A stretch of 64,000 bases of DNA from an uncultured Allobosea sp. (GCF_945957345.1 NZ_CAMFKW010000002.1:115875-179874); one strand, 5' to 3'; shown: positions 16,749 to 25,233, numbered from the stretch's first letter. Notes: generated from the sequence alone by a model not told the origin. Numbers and translations are program-made.

Positions 16749-16940
16749 ATGTCGAGCACAGCTACAAGTCGTCAGTCCGACAAGTTCATGGTCAGACTAC
16801 CGGAAGGCATGCGCGAGCGCCTGGCCGCCGCGGCCCGCGCCAATCGTCGCTCCATGAATGCCGAGTTGATCGTCCATCTCGAGACGGCGCTCGCGGCATC
16901 CAATTCTCAGCCGGCCAAGCCCGCCATCGCCAGCAACTGA
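16749..16940 (+). CDS. Arc-family ribbon-helix-helix regulator (rightward)
   Basis: 63 residues, almost entirely one ribbon-helix-helix domain: [20 protein letters not shown] then [16 protein letters not shown]. The DNA-contacting strand (MVRLPEG) resembles that of the leftward paralogue (IVRLPDG), so both may recognise the same operators, as in a Cro/CI-type switch. AAGGAAG lies about 7 bases ahead of the ATG, directly after the last operator copy. Followed after 26 bases by an unknown gene. Confidence 0.82.
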   Translation: MSSTATSRQSDKFMVRLPEGMRERLAAAARANRRSMNAELIVHLETALAASNSQPAKPAIASN

Positions 16941-16966
16941 CCCACTCAAAGATTCGGAGCCCTCCA

Positions 16967-17488
16967 ATGCCTCGCGCATGCGCTGCGGCAGCCGCTGCCG
17001 GCTTGCCTAAAACCGAAGATTTCCACCTGAAACTCGGCCGCGCGATCGCTCGCGTGAATGACGACTGGACCGAAGGCGACTTCGAAGTCGAGGCGATGAA
17101 GCGCAGCGGATCGCCTGGTGTGGGCATCCTCGAAGGATATCTCGATCATACGTTCGATCGCGAAGATGGGCTCATCACTGCGCTCGCAACGCTTCCCGCG
17201 ACCTCCCTCGCGGGAGCTGCTGTTCAGCTCGCGGCTGCGGCTCGCGTTTTCGACTGGGTCACAAGGGAGGAGAAGCCGGAGCCGGAGCATGAGCGAGCGC
17301 TCCGCCGCCTTCTTTCGTCTGCGCTGACTGTGATGGTCGACGCCGCTGGGCTCGACGCTTCAAAGGACGGCATCAATGCGATGGCCAGTCCCCTCTCAGA
17401 TCCTTGGCGAAATCCGTACGAGCGGATCGACGAAGCCGCAAAGCTGAATTCGGCTCGGCCTGCAATGCCGCTTAACTCCCTGAAATAG
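16967..17488 (+). CDS. Element protein of unknown function
   Basis: 173 residues, mostly helical and soluble. A charged N-terminal half (TEDFHLKLGRAIARVNDDWTEG) is followed by an alanine-rich helix (LAGAAVQLAAAARVFDWV) and a second helical stretch (ERALRRLLSSALTVMVDAAG). No motif recognised. The frame runs open from 16721, but that part overlaps the Arc-like gene, so the ATG at 16967 is used. Confidence 0.6.
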   Translation: MPRACAAAAAAGLPKTEDFHLKLGRAIARVNDDWTEGDFEVEAMKRSGSPGVGILEGYLDHTFDREDGLITALATLPATSLAGAAVQLAAAARVFDWVTREEKPEPEHERALRRLLSSALTVMVDAAGLDASKDGINAMASPLSDPWRNPYERIDEAAKLNSARPAMPLNSLK

Positions 17489-17564
17489 AACGGGAACAGC
17501 CGATTTGATCGTGAGAGGATCCCATGGTAAAAACGACCATGAGATCAACACACGGTAGGGAGCT

Positions 17565-18089
17565 ATGACCAGAACGTTCACGCCATCCGAGGTTCAGGAG
17601 TTGGGTGCCCCGGCGCCTGATAACCTGCGCGACCAGCGCCGTCGCGGCCTGCTGGAGGGGGTTGGTCACATTCTGCTGCCGAGCGGTAAGAAGACATCCC
17701 GGATCGAAGATGCACTTTTGGCGGGCGTCGCTCGCCCGGCTTGGCTCTACTCTCTCGGTGATGTCGTGATCCTCGCTATCGCGAAGAGCCTCGGGACCGT
17801 GACCAGCGACCTGTTCGCGCAGATCCATCTGGCAAAGCAGATCGCCCCGCATGTTGTAGAGTTCGCCAATAAGGGAACGCCCCTACCGAGCCTTGTCGAC
17901 AATCGCTTCGCGGTGGCCTGGCGGGAAGATGAGGACGATCTGTCCTTCAAATGCATCCGGACCAATAACCTCAACGACATTCCGAATTTCGGCGTAGCGC
18001 GCGCGATCGTCGTCGACATGAAGCGGGAAGCCGAACTCCTGCCAGCAAAACTCATCGAGCACCTGGCCAAGATTGGCGGTGCCGCGTGA
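17565..18089 (+). CDS. Element protein with MerR-like N-terminus
   Basis: 174 residues. The first 45 residues (FTPSEVQELGAPAPDNLRDQRRRGLL) resemble the helix-turn-helix of MerR-type regulators. They are followed by a helical region (PAWLYSLGDVVILAIAKSLG, LFAQIHLAKQIAPHVVEFA) and a mixed C-terminal part. It may sense or bind a ligand, but no family is recognised. Its TGA overlaps the next ATG by one base. Confidence 0.55.
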   Translation: MTRTFTPSEVQELGAPAPDNLRDQRRRGLLEGVGHILLPSGKKTSRIEDALLAGVARPAWLYSLGDVVILAIAKSLGTVTSDLFAQIHLAKQIAPHVVEFANKGTPLPSLVDNRFAVAWREDEDDLSFKCIRTNNLNDIPNFGVARAIVVDMKREAELLPAKLIEHLAKIGGAA

Positions 18090-18277
18090 TGGTGCCGACG
18101 AACATCCAATCATCCATCGCGACACTACGCGAGCACCTCGACCTCGAGGTGGCGGAATTCGATGAGCATGGCCGCTACGCCCTCGATTTTGAGGCCATGT
18201 CTGCAGTGGTCGATGCGGTCGACGAGATCGAGGAGTTCCTCAACGGAGACGGAAACAAGGAGGGCAAAGTTCAGTGA
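18089..18277 (+). CDS. Small acidic element protein
   Basis: 62 residues, acidic (LREHLDLEVAEFDEHGRYALDFEAM, then VVDAVDEIEEFL), probably helical. Translationally coupled: its ATG shares the A of the preceding TGA, and the next gene starts at the GTG that overlaps its own stop. A GTG at 18086 is an alternative start. Function unknown. Confidence 0.55.
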   Translation: MVPTNIQSSIATLREHLDLEVAEFDEHGRYALDFEAMSAVVDAVDEIEEFLNGDGNKEGKVQ

Positions 18278-18516
18278 GCGTCATTTCGTTCCCTCGCCAG
18301 CATCTCGGTGCGCGCCAGCCATCGGCGTTCGTGATCGACGTGCCCCGCTTCACCGTCACGGCTGTTCCGACGGCGCTGTCTGGTGTCGACGATGAGACGC
18401 GGGCGGCTGTCCTAGCCGAGATGGCGCGTTCCGACGAACTGATCGCAGAGGCGCTGAAGTGCCTCGGCCGGATCGACGAACTGCTCGGCCCCTTCGTCGC
18501 GGAGATGCCCGCATGA
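18274..18516 (+). CDS. Small element protein upstream of the capsid gene
   Basis: 80 residues. An N-terminal part RQPSAFVIDVPRFTVTAVP is followed by a helix ETRAAVLAEMARSDELIAEALKCLGRIDELL. It overlaps the preceding gene (GTGA) and the capsid fusion gene (ATGA) by four bases each, so it is made from the same message as the capsid. A head-associated or scaffold-like role is possible but not shown. Confidence 0.55.
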   Translation: MSVISFPRQHLGARQPSAFVIDVPRFTVTAVPTALSGVDDETRAAVLAEMARSDELIAEALKCLGRIDELLGPFVAEMPA

Positions 18517-20384
18517 ACGTTGCTCTCCTCACCCGCGCCCCCGATGAAATGAGGACGCGCCTGAAGGCGCCGGACCCACGCGCGATCGCGGCCCCGTCGA
18601 GCTACGACGCCGCCGCCCGCACCGTTGAGGCCGTCGTCGCCACGGATACGCCGATCAAGCGGTTCGGCGTTGGAGAAATCCTCGTCATGTCGGCCGATGC
18701 CGCCGATCTCAGCCGGGCTGCCGGCGGCCGTATGGCTTTCCTGCTCAACCACGATCCCGACCGCCCGATCGGAACCGTGGCCAAGGTCAACCTCAAGAAC
18801 GGGCAACTCGTCGCGCTGCTTCGCTTCGCCGACACGGATGAAGGCCGCAAGGCTGAGGGCCAGGTCGCGCGCGGCGAGCTGTCGCAATTTTCGATCGGTT
18901 TCCGGGTCAACTCCTGGAACCAGCGCCATTCAAACTCCGCCACCGACACGATCCGGGCCGTCGATTGGGAGCTCTACGAGATCTCGCTCGTGGCGATCCC
19001 CGCCGACAAGGCCGCAGTTGTCCGATCCCTGAAAGGAACCCGCATGCCCCCCGAAGACGACGAAACTCTCACCCTCGAAAGCCAGCCGGAGAGCAATACG
19101 GCTGCGTCGGCGACCGCCCGGCGAGCGGAGCGCGCTGAGCGGTCCCGCGTCAGCACCCTTGCTGACCTTGGCCGCCGCGCGGGTCTGGAACAGATCCAGA
19201 TCGACGAGGCTGTCGAGAACGGCACCACCGTCGACGCCTTCCGGATTGTCGTGAACGAAGCTCTGGTCGCCCGCCAGTCTCCTTCGTTCAGCGCGGTTCG
19301 CGTCGAGCGTGACGAGGGCGAGTCGCGCGTCCGCGACATGGCGCTCGAAATCCGTCGCGCGCTTGCGGGCGGAGAAGCGCCCCTCGCGCCCTCCGCTGCC
19401 CGCTATCGCGGGCTGCCGATCGTCGAAATGGCTGCCGAGGTCCTCGGTCACCGCGGTCGCATCCCGCACGACGTTGCCGGTCGCGAGGAGATCCTCCGCC
19501 GCGCTTTCCACGCGACAAGCGATTTTCCGCTGATGTTCGAGACGGCCACCGGTGGTCATATGGCGGCCCGCTACGCTTCGGCGCTTCCAACTTATCGTCA
19601 GCTTTGCCGGCGCCGCGACGTGTCCGATTTCCGACCGGCGCCCTACTACCGCCCGGGGGATTTCCCCGCGCTGCAGCCGGTGAACCCCGAGGGTGGCGAA
19701 ATCAAGTACGGCACCTTCTCGGAAAGCCGCGAGTACATGGCAGTTTCTGCTTACGGCATCGGTATCAGCCTCTCTCGCGCGATGCTGGTAAACGATCAGC
19801 TGGGCGCGATTGCTGATGTGCTGAACCACTCCGTGGGTAACGTGGTCGCTTTCGAAGACCGTCTATTCTGGACGCTCGTTCTTTCGAGCGCCGGGGCGGG
19901 ACCGCAGCTGCAGGCGACGGGGCGTGGCGTATTCAACACCACCGACGGCAGCCTTGCAGGGACCGCTGCAGCAGTCGCTAGCAGCAGTGTCTCGCTGGGC
20001 CGCGCCGCGATGCGCAAGCGCAAGTCACTGGATGGCCTCTTTGTTCAGTCCGAGCCGAAGTTCATTGTCGGTGGGCCGGACAAGGAGACCGAAATCGACC
20101 AACTCCTGGCTTCGATCACGCCGGAATCTGCAGCCAGTGCCAACCCGTTCGCGGGCGCGTTCGAGAAGATCATCTCGCCGGAGATCCCGGGCAACGCCTG
20201 GTACCTATTCGCGGACCCGCAGAAGGTACCCACCTTCATCTATAGCCTGCTCGACGGTTACACGGCGCCGCGGCTGACCTTCGAAACACCGTTCAGTGCG
20301 CAGGGTCTGCGGGCGAAGGTCGAGCACGATGTCGGCTTCTCCGCGGTTGATTTCCGCGGGGCGTATCGGAACGCCGGCGCCTAG
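18513..20384 (+). CDS. HK97-type prohead protease-major capsid fusion protein
   Basis: 623 residues. Residues about 25-175 are a prohead serine protease (S78 type), with catalytic His in FLLNHDPDRPIG near residue 79 and Ser in GELSQFSIGF near residue 125. A charged linker (residues 180-290) stands in the place of the scaffold delta domain. From about residue 320 to the end is an HK97-fold major capsid protein (EYMAVSAYGIGISLSRAMLVND, then GNAWYLFADP, YTAPRLTFETPF). Fusing protease and capsid makes self-cleavage during head maturation likely. ATGA coupling to the gene before. Confidence 0.85.
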   Translation: MNVALLTRAPDEMRTRLKAPDPRAIAAPSSYDAAARTVEAVVATDTPIKRFGVGEILVMSADAADLSRAAGGRMAFLLNHDPDRPIGTVAKVNLKNGQLVALLRFADTDEGRKAEGQVARGELSQFSIGFRVNSWNQRHSNSATDTIRAVDWELYEISLVAIPADKAAVVRSLKGTRMPPEDDETLTLESQPESNTAASATARRAERAERSRVSTLADLGRRAGLEQIQIDEAVENGTTVDAFRIVVNEALVARQSPSFSAVRVERDEGESRVRDMALEIRRALAGGEAPLAPSAARYRGLPIVEMAAEVLGHRGRIPHDVAGREEILRRAFHATSDFPLMFETATGGHMAARYASALPTYRQLCRRRDVSDFRPAPYYRPGDFPALQPVNPEGGEIKYGTFSESREYMAVSAYGIGISLSRAMLVNDQLGAIADVLNHSVGNVVAFEDRLFWTLVLSSAGAGPQLQATGRGVFNTTDGSLAGTAAAVASSSVSLGRAAMRKRKSLDGLFVQSEPKFIVGGPDKETEIDQLLASITPESAASANPFAGAFEKIISPEIPGNAWYLFADPQKVPTFIYSLLDGYTAPRLTFETPFSAQGLRAKVEHDVGFSAVDFRGAYRNAGA

Positions 20385-20427
20385 TCGCCGGAATGGCGGG
20401 CGCCGGGAGACCGCCCGTCGCTAACCA

Positions 20428-20470
20428 CCCTCGCTGCTTTGGCCGTCACTCCCGGTTGAAGCAGCGAGGG
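20428..20470. terminator. Hairpin between capsid and primase genes
   Basis: Perfect 12-base stem ccctcgctgctt (20428-20439) and aagcagcgaggg (20459-20470) with a 19-base loop, 44 bases after the capsid stop. There is no T-tract, so it may be a processing or attenuation structure instead of an intrinsic terminator. Confidence 0.5.
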
Positions 20471-20498
20471 ACGGTCCTCCAAAACACCATGAGCTAAG

Positions 20499-22040
20499 AT
20501 GGCCGACGCCTCGCCCACCCTTACCGCAGATATGGTCGACGAAGCGTTCGCCAAGAGCGCCCTGTCGGCTGACGAGCTGCGCGCGCTGATCGCCGGCGCG
20601 GAAGCCACATCCGCGAGCGGTCCCGATCTGCCAGGCTTGGACGAAGAGAGTGAGGCGGGGTCGGCCGCTCCAGCAGCCCAGGAATGGGGCTTCGACATCG
20701 AAGAGATGAACCGGCAGTTCGCCCTCGTCCTGATGGGCTCGAAGGCCGTCGTCGTCCGCGAGATGACCCAGGCGAAAACGGAAGATCGGGTCCGCATTCT
20801 CGCGATCGATGCCTTCCGCGCCTATTTCGGAAACAAATTCACCCAAGTAACCGGCGCCGACGGAAAGATCAGGACGATCACCTGGGCCGATCGGTGGCTC
20901 CGCGCCAGCGCCCGCCGGCAATACGACGGCATCGAGTTCCATCCGGATCGCAATAATGCTGGTGGAACGCCTGGCTATCTGAACCTGTGGCGCGGTTTCT
21001 CCGTCGAGCCGAAGCGCGGCGCCGGCGAATACAAAATTTTCCGCGACCACCTCCTGACCAATGTCTGCTCGGGCAACCAGGATCTGTTCACCTGGATTTT
21101 CGGATGGTTTGCGCACCTGGTGCAGCGGCCACGCGAGCGGATCGGGACGGCGCTCGTGTTTCGCGGGCGAATGGGCACCGGCAAGACCAAGGTCGGCGAG
21201 GTCATCGGTCGGCTGATCGCTGACCACTATTTCCTTGTCGATGACCCGCGTTACATCACCGGACAGTTCAACGCGCATATGGCGGCCTGCCTGCTCATGC
21301 AGGCTGAAGAAGCCGTGTGGGCGGGCGATAAGGCTGCTGAAGGCCGGCTCAAAAGCCTCGTGACATCCGGAACCCAGATGATCGAGGCGAAAGGCGTCGA
21401 TCCGGTCCGTGTCGACAATTACCTCCGGCTGATCATGACCTCTAATGAGGATTGGGTTGTGCCGGCCGGCAAGGAGGAGAGGCGCTTCGCCGTCTTCACC
21501 ATCTCGGACCATGCCAGGGACAACCACGGCTATTTTGCCGAGATGCAGGAGGAGCTCGAGGCTGGCGGATACGAGGCGCTTCTGGCCGACCTGCTCGACT
21601 TCGATCTTTCGAGTGTGAACCTAAGGCTGATCCCAAAGACCGAGGCGCTCCTCGAACAGAAGATCCGGTCGCTGAAACACGTCGAGCGCTGGTGGCTGGA
21701 CTGCCTGCATCGCGGGTCGATGGTGCGCAGCGGTAGCGATTGGCAGGCCGAGATCGCCAAGTCCCATCTGTTTGCGGAATATCTTGCGGATGGCGATCGT
21801 GCCGGCATCCGGCATCGATCGGGAGAGACTGAGCTTGGGATCGCGCTGCGAAAACTGATCCCGGGATTGCGGGAAGCGCGGAAACTCATGAGGGCCGATG
21901 GAGGCGATTTCCAGCGCTTCCGCGCTTGGATCGTCCCGGGGCTCGAAGACTGCCGTGCTGCTTTCGAAGAGCTGGTTGGCCAGCCGATCACATGGCCCGA
22001 CGATGAGAGCGCGGGGGAGGGGGCGAGCGATGGCGCGTGA
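20499..22040 (+). CDS. DUF5906 primase-helicase (SF3/D5-like ATPase)
   Basis: 513 residues. The central ATPase domain has Walker A FRGRMGTGKTK near residue 223, an acidic Walker B region (LLMQAEEAVWAG) and the sensor segment LRLIMTSNEDW, as in the DUF5906/D5-type helicases of phages and satellites. The N-terminal 90 residues are an acidic linker; no zinc-binding primase domain is seen. It should unwind DNA at the element's origin, and the iteron cluster that starts 11 bases after its stop is the natural candidate. C-terminal LVGQPITWP is followed by a short acidic tail. Confidence 0.83.
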   Translation: MADASPTLTADMVDEAFAKSALSADELRALIAGAEATSASGPDLPGLDEESEAGSAAPAAQEWGFDIEEMNRQFALVLMGSKAVVVREMTQAKTEDRVRILAIDAFRAYFGNKFTQVTGADGKIRTITWADRWLRASARRQYDGIEFHPDRNNAGGTPGYLNLWRGFSVEPKRGAGEYKIFRDHLLTNVCSGNQDLFTWIFGWFAHLVQRPRERIGTALVFRGRMGTGKTKVGEVIGRLIADHYFLVDDPRYITGQFNAHMAACLLMQAEEAVWAGDKAAEGRLKSLVTSGTQMIEAKGVDPVRVDNYLRLIMTSNEDWVVPAGKEERRFAVFTISDHARDNHGYFAEMQEELEAGGYEALLADLLDFDLSSVNLRLIPKTEALLEQKIRSLKHVERWWLDCLHRGSMVRSGSDWQAEIAKSHLFAEYLADGDRAGIRHRSGETELGIALRKLIPGLREARKLMRADGGDFQRFRAWIVPGLEDCRAAFEELVGQPITWPDDESAGEGASDGA

Positions 22041-22664
22041 CCTCTTGGCGTCCAACCTCTGCGCATCGCGTCCAACCTTGGAAGGACGCATAATCCAAGG
22101 TTGGACGCTGCAAGCCTTTGGAAACAAAGGCCGCGTCCAACCTGTCCAACCTGTCCAACCTTTTTCGCCCCCACGCGCGCGTGTAATGCCGTGCGGCCGG
22201 GGCTCCTCCTATTTCTCCTATACCTCTGATTTAGGTTGGACAGGTTGGACAGGTTGGACGCAGCCAATCAAATCAATCACTTGGCGCGTCCAACCTCTAT
22301 TCCAGCACCTCGCAGAGGTTGGACAGGTTGGACGCGACGGGTTGGCGGGTCCTTCCTGGACCACCCTATGCGGCGACGTGTCGGCGGCGCGCGATTTCGC
22401 TAGCGGGGTCGGCCCAATCCTGACCGAACACCCCGAACACGCCCCGGAGCGCCCGAACACGCTCTGGCAGTGTCTCCGGTTGTCAACGCTGGCAACCCTG
22501 TCAACCCGTTCGGGAAACCTGCCTCACTGGGAAAACCCCGCGCCGCTTACCCGTCGCAGCGCCGGGGCGGCCCGGAAGGACCCGCGCCGTTCAGGCGCGC
22601 GCCTGCGCTCGCCCTCCACCCTGCCGGTCGATTACTCCGGCGTCATCCAGCAAAGGACTTATCG
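22041..22664. other. Non-coding stretch containing the iteron cluster
   Basis: 624 bases without a convincing gene. The first half is the iteron cluster. The second half (22333-22664) holds short direct repeats around ccgaacac (22424-22461) and ends with spacer before the tail chaperone. Frames that cross it translate into repeats of the iteron itself and are not protein-like. Confidence 0.7.
22051..22332. repeat. Iteron cluster, twelve copies of TCCAACCT
   Basis: The 8-mer TCCAACCT is on the + strand at 22051, 22071, 22136, 22145, 22154 and 22289. Its complement AGGTTGGA is at 22098, 22233, 22242, 22251, 22316 and 22325. Three tandem blocks have a 9-base period (22135-22161, 22233-22259, 22316-22333). 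The balanced opposed arrays next to a primase-helicase gene fit a replication origin; the blocks could also pair as a large RNA or DNA hairpin. Confidence 0.85.
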
Positions 22665-23048
22665 ATGATGGAACAATCCCGCGCGCCGCGAAGCGAAGAC
22701 CAGCCCGATGGCTGTGTCCGCGTCTTCTTCTCCGCCCCGATCGTCGGGATCGGTGGTGAGGCGCGGCCTTATGTGACTATCCGGCCGCCGAGCGTCCGCG
22801 AGATCTGGGAGGTCGGCGATCCACGGTCCCTCATCTTCGGTGAGGCCGGTCTGGCCACGCCATACACCGACCGCGAGAAGCTGCAGCAGTGGATTGGCAG
22901 GCTCATGGTTGATCACGATGCCGATGTCATCGGCCGCGAGCGCGATCCAGCGCTCGGGATGCTGATCGAAGAGGTCGTCCTCGGTTTTTTTACGAGCGCG
23001 CGGAAGCGGTTGATGCCCGCATCCGCGCCCTCGTCGCAGGCGGCGTAG
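22665..23048 (+). CDS. Phage tail assembly chaperone, unshifted form
   Basis: 127 residues in the zero frame; only the first 109 look like protein under selection (ARPYVTIRPPSVREIWEVGDP, EKLQQWIGRLMVDHDADVIG). After the T-run at 22985-22991 the zero frame gives a poor tail (RKRLMPASAPSSQAA), while the -1 frame continues convincingly. Position directly before the tape measure gene matches lambda G/GT-type chaperones that coat the tape measure during tail assembly. No strong Shine-Dalgarno is seen before the ATG pair at 22665/22668. Confidence 0.72.
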   Translation: MMEQSRAPRSEDQPDGCVRVFFSAPIVGIGGEARPYVTIRPPSVREIWEVGDPRSLIFGEAGLATPYTDREKLQQWIGRLMVDHDADVIGRERDPALGMLIEEVVLGFFTSARKRLMPASAPSSQAA

Positions 23049-23113
23049 CCCCCTCGGAGATCGAACGCATGGACCTTCCCCGTCTGGCCCGCTGGGCCGC
23101 CTACGTGAGGTGA
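22985..23113 (+). other. Candidate -1 ribosomal frameshift site and frameshifted chaperone extension
   Basis: Seven T's (22985-22991) read as GGT TTT TTT in the zero frame, a T_TTT_TTT slippery heptamer. A -1 shift resumes at TAC (22991) and adds 40 residues, among them YERAEAVDARIRALVAGG, PSEIERMDLPRLARW and AAYVR, ending at TGA 23111-23113. That stop is 3 bases before the tape measure ATG. The extended product would be 149 residues, analogous to lambda gpGT. Confidence 0.72.
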
Positions 23114-23116
23114 GCA

Positions 23117-25027
23117 ATGGTTGTAGCGGTTCGCGCCGAGGCCATCCTGACGGCACAAAACAAGCTGCGCCCCGGCCTCAATGCCGCGGCGCGCGAGCTC
23201 GACAAATTCCGTGCTCGTGAGAAGTCAAGCATGGCCGCGTTCTCGTCGACAGCCGCGCGCGCCATGGGCGCGCTCGGCGGCGCCATCTCGGCCGTGGACA
23301 TCGCCCGACGCGCCTTCAAGTCGTCGGTATCGATGGAGCGCGAGATGTACAACGTACAGCGCGCGACCGACGCCAGCTCGCAATCTCTGAAAGAGCAGGA
23401 GAAGTTCCTGCTCGACCTGGCTCGTGCCACGGGCAAAACGAAGGAGGAGCTGGCGCAGCTCTATGCAGCAGCGGGCTTCGCCGGCCGTCCAGCGCGCGAG
23501 CTCGGTCAGTTCACGGAGTATGCCTCGAAGGCCACTGTTGCCTGGGGGACGAACGCTGCCGAAACCGGGCAGGCGCTCGCCGAGATCGGCAATATCTACG
23601 ATGCGAACCAGAAGCGCATCGAGGCGATCGGTGACGCGATCAACTCTGTCGCCGATAGCTCGGCGTCGAGCGAAAAGGACCTTATCGAGATCCTCCGGCG
23701 GGTGGGCGGCGCCGGCAAGATCCTTGGAATATCAGCCGAGAACATGCTCGCGTTCGGCGCAGCTCTGAAGGAGGTTGGTGTCGGGACTGAGGTTGCGAGC
23801 ACAGGCCTCAACGCCATGCTTACCAAGATCGCGGTGCCGGATGACGACTTCGACGATGCCCTGAAGCTAGCGGGGCTGAAGCCGAAGCAATTCCGCAAGA
23901 GCGTTGAAAAGAACGCGACCGGTGCGATCATGGAGCTGCTCGGAGCCCTCAAAAAGCTTGAAGGCACCAAGCGCATTTCTGTGCTGAAGGATCTTTTCGG
24001 CATGGAATATGCCGACGACATCGCTCGCCTGACCGGTGGCTATGACCGGATCGTCAAGCTGCTGACGCTCGCGAACGATAAAACGAAGACCCTGGGGTCC
24101 GTGCGCAACGGCTTCACCATCGCGCTGGAGAAGGATTTCAACCGGCTCGACCGCGCGCAGCAGTCGATCGATGTCGTGATGAAGCGCGTCGGCGATCGTC
24201 TTAAGGAGGTCGGCGGCGCCTTCGCCGATGTGATCAACCAGTCCGTCGATGCCTCGGAGAAAGCCGCGAATCGGCTGGATAAGCTACGCGATGTCGACGC
24301 CGAAGCTGCGCGCATCGGCGGCAAACTCCCTCCCGAGCCCTCTCCGCCTGTCGACAAGAAGGCTCAGGACATCCAAACCCTGAAGAATATCTCTGGCGGG
24401 AAATACGACACTTCGACGCTGCCCTATGTCGTCGCCTATGCCGAAAACGAGGAGGTTCGTCGCGCGGCTGAGGCGGAATATCGCCGGCAAAAGCTCGGCA
24501 AGGCATCGCGGGAAGGTTTGCAGAAGGAGGCGGGCCTTTTCCAGGGCGCAACCACCCTGACCGCGAAGAGCCTGCTCGCCGGCCCCGACAACATCCACTC
24601 AGAGCGCATCCAGTCCGCCCTCCATGATTGGGAGCGCCTGCGGCAGGACCGTATGGTCCGCGAGTTCGACAACATGCGTATTGTCAGCCAGGCCACGAAG
24701 GGAGCAGGCGATGCTTCGAGCGGGATTTCGAGCCTCGACCGATTGGCGAGCTTCGGCAATCTGCCGCTGACGATAGGTAAGGGCAAAGCAGCCAAGACAT
24801 TCGAAGCGCCGAAGCTCGATCTTGGCTCCGCAGGAACCGCAGCGGGATCGGATTTCGTCAGTTCGCTCAATGCGGAGTTGGATCGTGGCCTGGCCGAAAC
24901 GGCGGCCAAGATTGCGCGCTTCAAGGAGATGTTGAGCTTCTCGGCCTCTCCTTCGATCAACGTTACCGTCAGAGCACCGGGAACCGGCGTCAGCGGCCTT
25001 CCGGTCGGCAAGCAGGGGCCGAACTGA
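23117..25027 (+). CDS. Phage tail tape measure protein (TP901 type)
   Basis: 636 residues. The N-terminal 60 residues are charged and coiled. The TP901 tape measure core spans about residues 70-290 (LYAAAGFAGRPARELGQF, NAAETGQALAEIGNIYDAN, VGVGTEVASTGLNAMLTKI). The rest is helical with a proline-rich break near residue 395. No transmembrane segment is evident. Tape measure length sets tail length; at 636 residues it is short for a siphovirus. GAGG lies 6 bases before the ATG. No minor tail, baseplate or fibre gene follows, which is abnormal for a complete phage. Confidence 0.85.
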   Translation: MVVAVRAEAILTAQNKLRPGLNAAARELDKFRAREKSSMAAFSSTAARAMGALGGAISAVDIARRAFKSSVSMEREMYNVQRATDASSQSLKEQEKFLLDLARATGKTKEELAQLYAAAGFAGRPARELGQFTEYASKATVAWGTNAAETGQALAEIGNIYDANQKRIEAIGDAINSVADSSASSEKDLIEILRRVGGAGKILGISAENMLAFGAALKEVGVGTEVASTGLNAMLTKIAVPDDDFDDALKLAGLKPKQFRKSVEKNATGAIMELLGALKKLEGTKRISVLKDLFGMEYADDIARLTGGYDRIVKLLTLANDKTKTLGSVRNGFTIALEKDFNRLDRAQQSIDVVMKRVGDRLKEVGGAFADVINQSVDASEKAANRLDKLRDVDAEAARIGGKLPPEPSPPVDKKAQDIQTLKNISGGKYDTSTLPYVVAYAENEEVRRAAEAEYRRQKLGKASREGLQKEAGLFQGATTLTAKSLLAGPDNIHSERIQSALHDWERLRQDRMVREFDNMRIVSQATKGAGDASSGISSLDRLASFGNLPLTIGKGKAAKTFEAPKLDLGSAGTAAGSDFVSSLNAELDRGLAETAAKIARFKEMLSFSASPSINVTVRAPGTGVSGLPVGKQGPN

Positions 25028-25064
25028 TCATGGCCGCCGCCTCGCTAGCATTGTCGTTCTCTCA

Positions 25065-25095
25065 CCCTGTGAGCTTCCTCCGTAAGCTCACAGGG
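25065..25095. terminator. Strong hairpin downstream of the tape measure gene
   Basis: Perfect 12-base stem ccctgtgagctt (25065-25076) and aagctcacaggg (25084-25095) with a 7-base loop, 37 bases after the tape measure stop. The following bases are cccttcc, not a T-run, so termination is plausible but not certain. It would separate the structural genes from the integrase module. Confidence 0.5.
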
Positions 25096-25233
25096 CCCTT
25101 CCATGAAAACGTAAGGGAAAAAAACGCGCTGAGCTCACGCGGGGGGGCTGCGGCTAGGCGCATTTTTCCTTCAGTTCTGACTTTCATCTTTTTCGGGATC
25201 ATCGGGTCTGACGGGACCAAGGAGGCCCGTGAC

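Noticed and set aside
16721..16966. N-terminal extension of the gene at 16967
   Set aside because: It would overlap the whole Arc-like gene in another frame, and the operator lies at its start.
22051..22332. CRISPR array
   Set aside because: Repeats are only 8-9 bases, occur in both orientations and lack regular spacers; no cas gene is present.
21898..22664. Open frames crossing the iteron region
   Set aside because: Their products are repeats of translated iterons (QPVQPVQP, WTGWTGWT) and do not continue into recognisable protein.
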